A program made the position numbers and the translations under genes. A DNA stretch of 64,000 bases from Acanthaster planci (Eukaryota > Echinodermata > Asteroidea > Valvatida > Acanthasteridae): the NCBI RefSeq assembly GCF_001949145.1, contig NW_019091357.1, positions 626,235-690,234 of the forward strand. The letters are read 5' to 3'. The notes beneath the pieces were generated by a model. It had not been told where the DNA came from. It made no database searches and worked only from the letters and a program-made list of their open reading frames with translations. Shown one piece after another: positions 13,698-25,897 of this stretch. Every line of letters begins with the position of its first letter. Position 1 is the first letter of the stretch.

Positions 13698-15531
13698 CTC
13701 CTCCGATAGGGGTCTGGGAAATCATACGGTTTCTTGTCTCAGCTGGGTGTCAGTGGGAGACCGCTGCATCTTTTTTTTTTCATCCTCACTTCTTTGCATA
13801 ATGCTCGGCAGAACACTTCATCCAGTCAAACATATATACTCCAGTTTGGATCGTCCTGGCATTGCTCATGCAATAAATACATTATCACAGAGCAGGGAAT
13901 GAAATAGTTTTTAAAATTGATCTGAAATAATTTGTGATCAAAATAGACGTTAATTGGTCAAACTTTCTTGATAATTGATTGATGTGGTCCACAGATCCAC
14001 TCTTTGCAGGAGATAAGCACAATTTTTTTTTTCCTTCAATATTTCTGTAACTTGCATTGAAATATTATGGAAATGCAAGCAGACTAACTTTCTTTGACGC
14101 GAGTTGTTTAGACTCGAAACTTTACTCGTTTTGACAAAAGCTTCAAGACAAAAACTTGGGAACACCCTGGGAGATTTAACTGATCTAAATATTTTAAGTC
14201 ATTTTGACTTTGAAACAAAATTTTTTTATGCTAGAAGTTTCGACTGAATATAGAATATGACTTTACCTCAATCATTAAGAAAAGACGAAACTTGTTTTTG
14301 GAAGAAAAAGGGAAAAAAATATCATTTTTAGTAATCAAACGGCAAGTGCACTCGGTCTTTCAAACACAATGCGTTGTGTCCACCGTATGTGTACATGCTG
14401 ATTCCCAGTACAATGCTGATAGAGGAATCCGCATTGCCTGTGTACTATTAGCCTTTGTTAGCAAGATCCGACGGGGATTAACTTCGAGGGAACACAGCCA
14501 ACACGATATCACATGACAATGCGTCATGTCAGGGGGGTGTGGCAGATTGAGGGGGACAGGGGTGTACTGGTACGGGGTACCAGTGGAAAGGCAGTGATGA
14601 ATTACGATTATCCATGTGTATTGTTGGTACCTAAGGTGCTACAAAATGACGTAACCTTTTGAGTTGAATGGGAATAATGAAGAGAATTATTCTAAGCTGT
14701 GGTATTCAGTATTGTTCTTAATATAAATATTGCGTGGTTATAATATTTTATTTGGATGTATTATTTTGACAATTGTTTTGCTGTTAAGACGTGTGCTTTA
14801 CTTATATTGAAAAAATATCAAGGTATACTTCAGTATGAACTCGCAATTGTGAATTTGGTAAATTGTTTCATTACTAAGTAGATGTCGGATAAGTCACGCG
14901 GTATGTAAATGGCATCGGCTTGGAATAATATTCGCTTTTCGGCATTTGCAAAGACCCGATAAAAACCGTTTTCCTCTCCGTATTGCTTTGTTTGCTGTTG
15001 GGAATTGTTGTTATCAATAATCTACACAGCCAAAGTCCAGCCAACAACAGATGGTGTCGATTAATTTCATTTTAGTATATCGAGAAAGGGAAAAATAACG
15101 TCGAACCGTCCAATATTTGGTTATATTCAATGATGGCAGCTTGAAATTATTTGCGTGTACAGGCGATAGTTCTAAGCCTAAACAACAATAAATTAACTCC
15201 ACATATGAATATTAGGGACAGCAAGTTCGCCTCCGACTAAAACTTGACAATTTTTGTAATAGGGATTTAAGTGGCAATAGTAATGTATATTTCACTGATC
15301 ATAACTCCGAACAAAGGGGGGGGGGGAAATAATTATTTTCAATTCAGTACAGAGCTGAACACATGCATCAAAAATCAAGCGAACAGACAGACAACAATTC
15401 CAATTTATAATTCTACGTCACACATCATGTTTCTCATCGGTCATCCTCGGGTTATTATTACTCAAATTGGCAACGTAAGACACCCGTAAACGAGTAGCTA
15501 ATTAATTCTGCAATGACACAACCCGCTCTAA

Positions 15532-15600
15532 CAAAAGAAACAAACAAACAAACAAACAACCCAACAACCCATAAACAAACAAACAAACAAACAAACAAAA
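15532..15600. repeat. (CAAA)n tract
   Basis: Tetranucleotide CAAA repeats interrupted by an ACCCAACAACCCATA segment. Confidence 0.9.
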
Positions 15601-16599
15601 CGCATGATGACTTTTTCAAATTAAAGGGCAGAATACGAGGTTGGACCTATGCACCCCTTTATTACACAAGTAGATGTGATGCATTGCGTTGTTGGAACAT
15701 GGATAAGCCCCTAACACTGCTCCTCTGCGGTCGCCAGTATTTTCTTCTGTCTAAAAAGGAAGTGACCTTTTGTTGCGTAAACCGGTGCCAGCATCTGTAG
15801 CCTTGTTTGGGCGGCTGTGCCTGCTTCTCTTAATGGATCTGAGGGACCAGAGGGATATTTTCAATACTAACAGCGACCCAACGGGGGTACAGGAGACACA
15901 CACATAATACACTGCCAAGACAAAAATCCTGGTACACCCGCCTGAGATCCCGACGGCTGTTGGATTATTTCGCACTTCTTGGCGACATTGTGCCAACTGC
16001 GGATAGGAAAATATGAACACAATGAAGATTAAAAGGGGAAGTAAAACTCCCAGACAAGAAAAATCTAAATCGTTACCAGGCGATCTCCAGTTAATTTCGT
16101 GAGCAATATTTCTACAAGTTTGACTACGGCGGTAATTTTTCTTATTAGACAAAAGGGTCTCTTGCAGAAGCCATAACTATCTACCAGCAGGTCTACGTAT
16201 CTTTATTCTAACGTTGTATTTCCTGAACAACCTCAACAACTACCTCGTGGATGTTTCTATTTTCTGTTTTCACTTGGATAAGCAACGTCTATCGGGGACA
16301 CGAAAGAGTCGTCGAGCGTTGGGATCCAATCATTCACTCTCTTTGACCACCACGCGAGCAGTAACAAGGGCCAAGGGTTTCCCAACATGGGCAACGAGAC
16401 TGGCACGCGCCGTTGATTTATGGCGTAGATTACACAGAAGGACCCCACTGTAAAGCAAGGTACCTCTATGGTGAGATAACATTTTATGACGGGGCCGCTT
16501 TCCATGACACAACACAGTTGGTGGGGTAGAATGATGGTGGGATTTCTACCTGCAGGAGGATAATTCCGCTTGACCATGTCATAGAGCTATGACCATGTC

Positions 16600-16779
16600 C
16601 AGTGGCGTAACTACCGGGGGGGCAGGGGGCACGTCCCCCAGGAATACCCCCCCCCCATTTGAAATCCATGAACAACCTCTGCTGCGGCTCATTGTCTTTT
16701 TCAATTTTGTGTCCCCTAGAAAAAAATGTGTGCACCCCCGGGTGCCCCACCCGACATAATAGCTCTACCTACGCCACTG
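16600..16779. mobile_element. hAT-type MITE with intact 8-bp target duplication
   Basis: The 180-bp element starts CAGTGGCGTA and ends TACGCCACTG (10-bp terminal inverted repeat), flanked by ACCATGTC at 16592-16599 and 16780-16787. An 8-bp duplication and CAGNG-type ends are diagnostic of hAT transposons; with no transposase this is a non-autonomous copy. A third GACCATGTC sits 20 bases to the left (16572-16580). It shares a 28-base identical block (16658-16685) with the element at 48440. Confidence 0.88.
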
Positions 16780-16787
16780 ACCATGTC

Positions 16788-19700
16788 AGATGGTGACCTT
16801 ATTAGGTGCGAGACCATTCGATTTAGAAAGATGCATTGTCCATTTTACGGCCGTCACCCCCCCCCCGTCTGTATGAACTTGGCTTTTTAAGTGACAAACA
16901 CACGGTTAAGACGCTGGACGTTTAGCTTCTGAACCAACTCCACTAGCTCCACTTTCTTATTTACAATAAGTACGCCCTCTGGGGACGCAAGTCAGGAAAC
17001 GGCAGGCAGGAAACAAACAAAGTTTACTAAATTATGCACATATTGTTGCATTTTTCCTAAGTAAGCGTAAACCCAATCCAAGCAGACGTAAACAAAATGA
17101 TTCTAAATTAACCAAACTTAGTACAAGTTCAATTTGTCCACATTTTGTCTTCTCCCGATTGTTTTCTAATAATAAATTTCAACCGGGGAGGTTTTAAGTT
17201 TCGTTCACATAAATTAGGCCGTTTCCTCTTCTGTTTTCAGAATTAGCGAAATATAATACAGACAGAGCGATAGATGCACCAATACTTCACAAAAATGCAC
17301 AGCATATGTTCTGATTCTTGGAAAAAATCAATTAATCAGCTTTGCTGTTGAAACGATCAAACTCGAGGCTCACTGGAGTTTATCGGCCATTGCAGGGGTC
17401 AGAAAGCCGACACCGTCCCTCATTACACTTCCTTATTCCGTGGCCTATCAGCCGGAGAGTTTTGGAGTTCTCTTCCTTCCTCAATGCCCCACTTGTAAAA
17501 AAAAAAAAAAAACAAGATTCTGTGGTTTCAACTCCACTGGCAACAATTTGTGGTTTTAGCTTCCTGTTTGTTCATGCACATTTTTGTGCATTGAGCATTG
17601 TCATGAGGGAATCTAGAGACGAGAGTTTCGACCTTCAATAAGCGGGCGGAGTTCATGGTATTAAATAGACAGGTGGATGGTATGGTGTCCTGGTGAAACT
17701 TTAGCTCCCCCCCCCGAAAATGGACCTCTTAATAACAACACGCATGCTCAATACACACAAAATCCATGACAACAGCTGGAAGGACGTAATGAAAGCAACA
17801 AAGGGTGTATGATTAGTTAGAAGAAGAATCATGATAGTAGATTTTTCAAAGGAAAAGACTGAATTCAGGTTTGAATTTTATAGGCCAAGGAAAAGCACCC
17901 CCCTTCCTGTTGGCATCTACCTGTGTGATCAAGGCTTCAATAAAAAGAAGTAGGCTTTTGCACAAAATGTTGCGAGATTCACAGGAACGAAATTCATATA
18001 GAAAACGTGAGAAAGTAAAGCCCATTACTGAGTTCCCTTCACAGTAGACACCTTGAAAAAAGGACTTTTGTGTAATACAATATTTGGGGAAGTACAGCAT
18101 TTAGTGAAAAAATATTTGGAAATATTTTGTGGTGACGGGACCACAGCTGGGCGCTTTGGGTATGTTTCTGTATCAAAGGAAAAAAATGTCTTGTATGTCA
18201 TCTGAGAATGGAATTACATGAAAAGGTTAACCATCTGATGTAAATTCCACGAATCAACTAGAGGCAAGAACTCTTGTATCCTTCACCCAAACTATCCCGG
18301 GGCCGAAGGAGGAGAATCGTAGTCGAGGGAATGAATGAATTTCCAAGATTTGCTTCAGCCAACCTCGCTTCCCCAACAACCGGAAAGGAAGTCGTTGGAA
18401 TCTCCAAGGAAATCTCCAATTTGCGTCATAAAACTTCGGGATTTCACACACAGGGAGCGCTCATCGAGCGAGTCGGCGAGAGCACACAACTGGCGGGAGC
18501 ATGTGTCAATCTTAGCCGTAGAAATGTGAACTCAAAATGAACATCTTCGTGACGTTAGTAACTACTGTTCTGGGGAGTCCATTTACACCACGAATACATG
18601 CCTGGTACCCGGAAGACGCCAAGGTGGGAGTGACAACGCGCGTTGGTGGTGCATCCGTTCTTATGCACCGCAAGCGGTAAGAGCAAGAACATTAATGCAT
18701 ATCTGCTCCGTGTGGGGGACTCTGCCCGAAGCTCGTGATGCATTATTGCATAGGATCCAAAGGTCTGACATCTATGGAGGACTGACTCACAAAAAAAGGT
18801 GGATGTTAAAAAAGATATGAAGACGGGATGGATGCCTACGGATATGGAATTGGTGGTGGATGTAAAAGTCAAAAGCCGTTGGTCAGCTGCATGTTGAACG
18901 AAATTTGTGACCAATAAAAAAGGGCTGATTTCTACATCTTCTGACAAAAGGCAGGTGTTATAAGGCAAAGCGGCGGTAGAAATAACCTTTTATCTTTGTC
19001 CAAATTCTCTAGTCTTTTCTCTGAAGAGTTAGTTCCAGACGTAATGGATCAATCGATGGAAGCCAAAACAAAGACGGGTACAGCTGAAATAGATGATGGA
19101 ATTCATGAATACAAAAATGATTTGACGTGGTCACATTATGGAAGATGGGCGGATAAACATAGAGAATACTGAAACTATTACCACCCACCGCCTATGATCC
19201 AAACAGCCAGCCATATCTCCAAACAATTCTTTACTGAAATCCATTACGCGGATCGATACGGTATCTTTTAGAGAAAGTAACAAGACTTTTTGTAGGCATC
19301 CAAAAGTGTATTGCTTGGTAGGTTATAGGATATATATAGTGTATTAAAAAATAAGTAAGTCCAGTAACCTTAAGAGTCGTTTTGGTTGTTTTGCTTATGG
19401 TTTATGTTTCAAGCAGGTCAGGCACTATTTCCAGTTCTTGGGGGACAAGATAAACCTTGCGAGGGGCCTGCATCTTTCGCCTCTTTTATTAGCTCGAGTC
19501 ATTGTCAAGCATGAACGAATATCCAACCCATCGTTACTCTTGAAGTCACTCCATACTTTACGCTTCGACTCTCTCTCTCAGTGAAGTCGTAAAAGTAAAA
19601 CAAATAAAAGGTTCACTAAGTACCAGGAGTAATTTGAGTCCCCATCTGGAGCTGTATGTAGAGAGTTATGGTGTGTTCCAACAAACTCCTTAAATCCCCC

Positions 19701-19949
19701 AGATAACACTCCGTGTAAACTATCATGCCCCAGTTATTATAATTTTACCCGCATAGTGTTATGCCCGTAAAGAACAACCAAGGTAGACTTTACCTTCAAT
19801 GTTGAATGTCTCTATAATACGCTCTTCATGCAAAGAAAAAGTCTTATTTCAAACAACAAAAAAAAAATTACACGCCTAATCTTTCTTAAATAAAATAAAA
19901 ATGATTCGTAGAGTAATGGCCTTTCGACGTTGTGAATTTCTTATCAATT
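16788..19949. other. Non-coding, presumed nol4 intron 3
   Basis: No exon recognised. C-run at about 16855-16866, an A-run at about 17497-17511 and a C-run near 17706. No element ends identified. Confidence 0.45.
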
Positions 19950-20240
19950 AAATGGAATATCCAGAAAATTCGCCTCTGCTGAAATCTCGACTGGTTCCTT
20001 TTTTTAAAGAATGCGCTCCACTCGTAATGCTTTCATTGTATTGTTATGCAAATGAGCCGAATCCAATTAGCACTGCCCAGGATTTTCAATGCACTCATGC
20101 GGTGGGCTGTTGTCGCATACCTGTGCTGGGCGATGTATCGAGAAGTCGGCGACAATTTCCAAAGCAAGGCAGATTGTGTCATGGAGACATGGAGAAAATC
20201 GATATTTTGATTTGGTGATATTGAAATTTGAATATTGAAG
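19950..20240. promoter_or_regulatory. Candidate enhancer with SOX-OCT composite site
   Basis: TATTGTTATGCAAAT at 20039-20053 matches the SOX2-POU composite consensus CATTGTTATGCAAAT at 14 of 15 positions: a SOX core ATTGTT directly abutting a perfect octamer ATGCAAAT. A homeodomain core CCAATTAG (20062-20069) and further ATTGT/ACAAT SOX-like cores lie within 150 bases. This arrangement is known from vertebrate neural and pluripotency enhancers; a role here is inferred. Confidence 0.4.
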
Positions 20241-23200
20241 AGATCATAAATTTTTGGATCACTCCAACAGAGCCTTGCACTGAACAATTTGTTTGTAGTG
20301 GTGGAATACTTTCCTAAAATGATTTTGTTTGAAAAAATAACAAAACAAAAAACGGTTTGCGTGTTTATTTTAAGTTCCGAAATTGAAATACAGTTTATTC
20401 TGTTATCGTACAGACTTCTTGATGATCATACCATTATTATTGTTTGTAATTCCTCAACGGAAATGAGCCAAACAGAGACCGTCGAAGAATCAATCTAAAA
20501 CGGGTTCATCTCAATGTAACCATAACGCAAGAGAGGGTATCAATCATTATCGTATTCGTATAATACTGCCGAAAATGACACTGTCGTTTGTCATGTAAAC
20601 ATATACAAATTTGTTTTGTTGACAAAATTATTAACTTCGGGAATCAGTTGAGGAAAGTTAGAATGAATATACCCTTACTGTTTGGTACTATTGATTTCTT
20701 TGCATATTCAAAATCTATAGGCCTACTGGTTTGTTTTCGGATGGAAGGATTCGATGGGCATTTAAAGCCAATGCTGACTGACTCTCTAACTCGTCTCATT
20801 CCTCAGACACTCCAGGGAGGATCCCTTAACACCTGCACCCCTACAAGTCACCAAACCAGGCCGCGTCATCGCACCCACCTTGCCCCGATTACAAAGAAAA
20901 AGTAGGATTTCGAGAGCCTGATGCGATAGCTGGTAACGCACTGTCATCATCGCAACGCACAAGAGCAGCGAGCGGTAACCGTGTCCCAACGCTCAAGCCC
21001 CCCCCCACCCCCGGACAGGAAATTAACGCAAATTGATAATCCGTCTGAAACTTCGTAATATTGCTCATAGATTAAGGCACATCAAAGGTGGGACACTTGA
21101 CGAGTCAGAAGCAATGACCCAGAGACCGGGGGAAAAATGCTCTCCTTGTCCCGTTCAGACTTGCTATATTTACCAACTTGCAGTCAACACGACAGTGTTT
21201 CGTTCCACGTGTAATTGACCCGGGTATGGTGCAACTGAAGGAGCGCCTTAATCATTTGCAACCATCTCTGAAAAAATAACAACACTGACCAAAGAACGTT
21301 TGATAATTTCCCTCACATGAAATAGTTGAGAAAAACATCTCTCTACGATAACTGATACCTTCATTTGCTTTGGAACAAAGGATATCGCATTCATACTGGG
21401 AAAAATACGCAAGGAAGAGAAAACTTTGGCCTCGAGCCAAAGACAAACAGGGCGAGGTTATGCCTATGTGCCCATAATGTTTCAGCACAAGAGGTCTCAC
21501 GAGCTGTTAACTTTGATCACAGGTAGTTTATGTAGACTAGCAACTGGACGCAGGTCAGTTTGACTCAGAGACAGAGCAGGAAATGTTTTGTTGAGGAGGA
21601 CGAAAAATGAAGATTGCTTCCATCATGTTTAGAATTATGACTGAAGTTTGGGTCTTTTGGAGTCCGATATTATGTCTCTTAATTTCTCTTGGACGGAGTC
21701 GATACCTCAAATCTTCTCTTACGGTTGGCGAGGTCGCCGCTTCTGTTTCCAACCCTCGTGAGGCCCGACAGGAAATCCTGCATCAATCAAAAGGCCTCGG
21801 GATCACAAACCCCCCAAAGTGAGAATCTTAATCATAGCTTTATTTTCATACAAGTTACCCCGAAGTTGGTCCCCAATTCCCGCCTGTCGCCCCCACGAAC
21901 AGACCCAGGCATTGATGTCTACGTCCCGATGACGGAAGTCGTATGTCAGCGACGTATCCCCTGCGGGTTAGCCAAAAAAAGTCGGATCCCCTTCGCCACT
22001 CTAGCCACCCTTTCCGACAGACAGTTTCAGACAAACAACCCGACTTCCACTTTTGTTATTTTAACAAAGGGTTGACATCACTGTAGATTTGTGATCATTG
22101 TCAAAGTCATTTGCACTTGTTTCTCGTCTGAAAAGTGTGGACAATGGTTCGACGCTCGTTTTGCAGCAGCTATATAGCGCCCTCACTTGACACATGGGAG
22201 AAGAAGCGCTGTAACCCTGGGTGAGTTCATTGCATGGAGAGAGTACAGTCGCTGTTGAATAATTCGTTCAGTGGAGAAGGACTAACAAATTAGTACTCGT
22301 GCAATTAATGAAAAAGACAGCTTGTCGACCCGTGAGTCAAAGATCGGGCCGATTAAACGTCTTCAAAAAATTCTTCGCTAAAACTTTGAAAGCTTTGGCT
22401 GCTCGCTAGCAAGTTGCAACTTAGATCCTCGGTCTACAAACTCATTATTATAACACACACCACATGAGTGACGATTCCTGACAAAAAAAGTCAGCTGCAG
22501 TTTTAAAGAACAAGAATCTGTAGCAATCAATGGATCAACATTCAGTTCTGAAAACTTTACAAGCATTTTTATAAAGGGAGTGTGAGGGTTTCTCAAAGTA
22601 ATCCATGACTTCAGAAGAGACAGCTTAGGCGGAGTTGGTCCCGAGACAATCAGCAATTTTGGGAGGGGACCCTTATTATATTGAGGCCACTGGGCCTGTC
22701 CGATGATTCACTGACAAGGGACTATGATGGATGTGGGGCGAGCGTGTGTAGATATCATCGACAAGTGGATGGCATCCAACGGGTGTTGTTTGGGGTTGGA
22801 TGAAAACAGATGCGAACCGGAGGTACGCCTACGTGCAGCGCGACAGGTGGGGAATTCCGTAAAGGTTATGGGTGAGGATCGCCATTCGACGAGGTGGAAT
22901 TTAATGTCAAAGTCATCCATTTCCTTATTATCCTCACATATCAGTCATCAATGTCGATTCATAAAGAATCGATTATCCCATTTTATTGCCAGGAACGGCG
23001 TGTGACAATGTATAATTGGGCCTGAAGGTATCCACTCAGAGCCGAACTTGGCACGGAATGCGTTAATCTCGCCGTACTATGGCCCTCCAACCAAAGTATG
23101 AATAATAAATTTTTCCTCTCTGAGTACACAGTTCTTAAATATAAATGAAAACAATAACAATTACAAACAAACAAATACAACAAGAAGCAACCAGACCAAC

Positions 23201-25866
23201 AAAGGAAACACACAGACACACAAACATGCAAAAAGAACACCAAAGAAAAATACGCACAAACAAAACAAAACCAAAACAAAGTCATCTAGAGGGAAATTCA
23301 TCACAGATAGGAGTTGAGGTTGCTAAAACAGACTTCAACGAGAGGTCAACGATTTCACAAAACAAGACGGAATGACCGTAATCTGGGAAGGGCGCCATCA
23401 CCGACGAGTGCAGGTAAATTATGCGATCCTTTCAGTTTCTAATAAATCGATGCGTCTGTCGGGTTTCGTTAAAAGGAAAATACGCAGTTATGGGACTTGT
23501 ACAAATGAAAAAACTTCGAATTGTAAATTCTATACACCGGCAAGGGACAAAGAAATGTCTACACCCATGTCCCATTAATCTCATCATGAATTACAAGAAA
23601 TCTCCCTCTCTACTGTAGTCATAGTAAAATGCACAGTTTTTGCGATCATTTCTAGAAATTCGATGAAATTCGAACGAAGGGAGATGTGACCATTTAACAA
23701 GATATAGTTTTATTTGGCATGAGCTACTGACAGATATCAGTTGCGTTGCTGAGAGTTCAAATCAAAATATAACATCCAACTTTGTTTGCAGATAGGGCCT
23801 ACTGTGCTCCGGTCAATCTAGACCTCCGTTGTTGTGTTTCGGTAACAGGAACACGTATTACGGGTCTGTCTTGCATTAGCCGTGAGCTCTTGCAAGCCCA
23901 GATAGAAACTTCAAGTCTTTTCTCCAAGGGCTTGGCTCGCAAAAGGTTTATCACAGCCAAACACCGCTGAAGATCTCTCCCAACGAAAGGTTAGCGGTGT
24001 GTACCGGACATTTCGGGCGGGTGAACTCAGCGCTCGCTCCCCCGCGACTTTTCTAAGCACCCCATCACCCCCGGGCGATGTGACCGAACGAGGCCCGCCC
24101 TACAGCTTCGCTAATCACATTTACTGACGACTACGCCGAGAAAATTATCGAAAATTCGTTCCAGAAACGGGCCGTGTCCCTTTTCTCTTCTCTTTCTTCT
24201 TTTATTCGGTGATTTCTTTCCCCGAGTACCGTTTTGACTAAATTTATTCGAGTGGCGTCCAAGAATGGTTCTGATTTATGCTCAGGGCTCCCAGGGGACC
24301 AATGGATTGCCAAGGGAAACAGTGTGATTGACGGCTTTGAAAAGTCCGATTACATCTCTGACATAGTTGGCATTTTGTTGTCACAATAATCCAATGTAAG
24401 CCTTATCATCATGAAGCACACAGGGACATAAAACGTTTATTTTTAGCGTACTACCTGGGCCGTGAAAATATGCCGTACAGGCGCAACGCAGACATACAGA
24501 AAAATTACACAATTTTATTTACACTTAGAAAATGAGAATATTTTTGGTCCTTCCAAATCAGCTGTAATAAAAATGTTCTTCTGCTCAAACGCGAGTATTT
24601 ATTTTCGGATAGGTGCTTTGAGTTTCTCAATACTTAGGTAAGCTTTAACAAACAAAAAAATAATTCTATTTCCCTTCCGGCCCAAAGCAGAGAAAGTTTA
24701 TAGAGTAGCTACTTAAACCGGAAATTGTAATACATTTGGTTTGAAATATTGGGCAATTATATAGCTACCTACCAATCAATGGATGAAACTAAACCTCAAT
24801 TTCTTTGTTAATTTGGAGAAATTAAAGCAACGTTTCGTAAGAATGCACTTCAAAGTTGAAGCTGATGGCATTTCACTTTAATATTCGGTACGGAAGACTT
24901 GGAAGTGGAACTAAAATCCACCCCGATTGAATTTCCTTACTCATGTATGTTCTTCTTCAAAACCGAAGGCGTCGTTTCGTGGAGATCACCTCAACGAGCT
25001 TACTGAGCAAAATCCGAAAAAAGTCCACCCTCCAGGACCGCACAGCGGTTCCAAATGTATCACCTCAGACCCAAAGGTAACAATTCAATTTATGGTTTGC
25101 GGAAAGACAAACTTTGAGGGAAGGTAACTCCGAGCAAATTTGACTCCGCTCTTGGGGATGATTAGAAACTGTCGGAGCCAGTCTTATCTTGACATGTCAG
25201 AATGCTGAGACCCATAATACATCATGCAAATCCATTCCGGATTTGGGTGGATGACTTCGGCTGTCGTCAAGGTGCTCATGCATTGTCAAAAGATGTTAAC
25301 GTTTGGAAGGAGGGGAGGTAGGTATTCATTTCTACAAAACAAAACAGCTTTAAGATTATGACCTGCACTTTGAAGGCAACATAAGAGATAAGAAGAGTGT
25401 GCTCGTCATACGTTTTGCTCTGTGGATAATGATCAACGACTGGCAAGAATTTATATAGTTGTTATTGGAAACCCAAAATGACGAAGTGGGAACCTCTTTT
25501 ACGTGTTTTTTCTCTGTTTGATATAATTTTTGCGTTAATTCCAGCCTGAAAGTTTTCATAGAGTGGCCCCGGTATCCGCAAAAAACAGAGGCCCTATTCC
25601 GGAAGATTATTAGAAGTGGATCGATGACTACATACACGAATCGACTATTGGTATTATCTGACAACGTAAAAGAGCCTGAAACTAGACTTTACAGGCATCA
25701 TTGGCACCCAGACTTCGGTATAATCAAAGTACATCTTAAAGGCGAACCGTTAAAGAGGAACAATCGAGTTATGCCCGTTTTAGCAAAATCACCTTTCAAT
25801 ATTTACGACGTTGGCTTAGTTACAAGTGCCCTAAACGATTTTAGGCCACGCCTAGGAATTTAAAGT
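20241..25866. other. Non-coding, presumed nol4 intron 3
   Basis: No exon supported. TAGGCCTA at 20718, a C-run near 20999, an A/C-rich strand-biased tract at 23147-23280, a perfect 8-bp hairpin ACACCGCT/AGCGGTGT at 23961-24000, and an octamer ATGCAAAT near 25224. Confidence 0.45.
23147..23280. repeat. A/C-rich low-complexity tract
   Basis: About 130 bases almost devoid of T, with interrupted CAAA and ACA units. Confidence 0.75.
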
Positions 25867-25897
25867 TCTCTAGAAATCTCTAGAGATCTCTAGAGAT
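25867..25897. repeat. 10-bp tandem, self-complementary
   Basis: Three units of TCTCTAGA(A/G)A; because each unit contains CTAGAG/CTCTAG the array is also palindromic. Confidence 0.85.

Larger units (their letters stand above)
12121..16599. other. Non-coding, presumed nol4 intron 3, with a GC-rich part and simple repeats
   Basis: No exon supported. Positions 12840-13570 are GC- and CpG-richer than the surroundings. Simple repeats are a (TG)n run at 13682-13697 and a (CAAA)n tract at about 15532-15600. The remainder is AT-rich with no recognised family. Confidence 0.45.

Noticed and set aside
23147-23280. An origin-like or structured A/C-rich element
   Set aside because: Simple low-complexity sequence explains it; no further structure seen.
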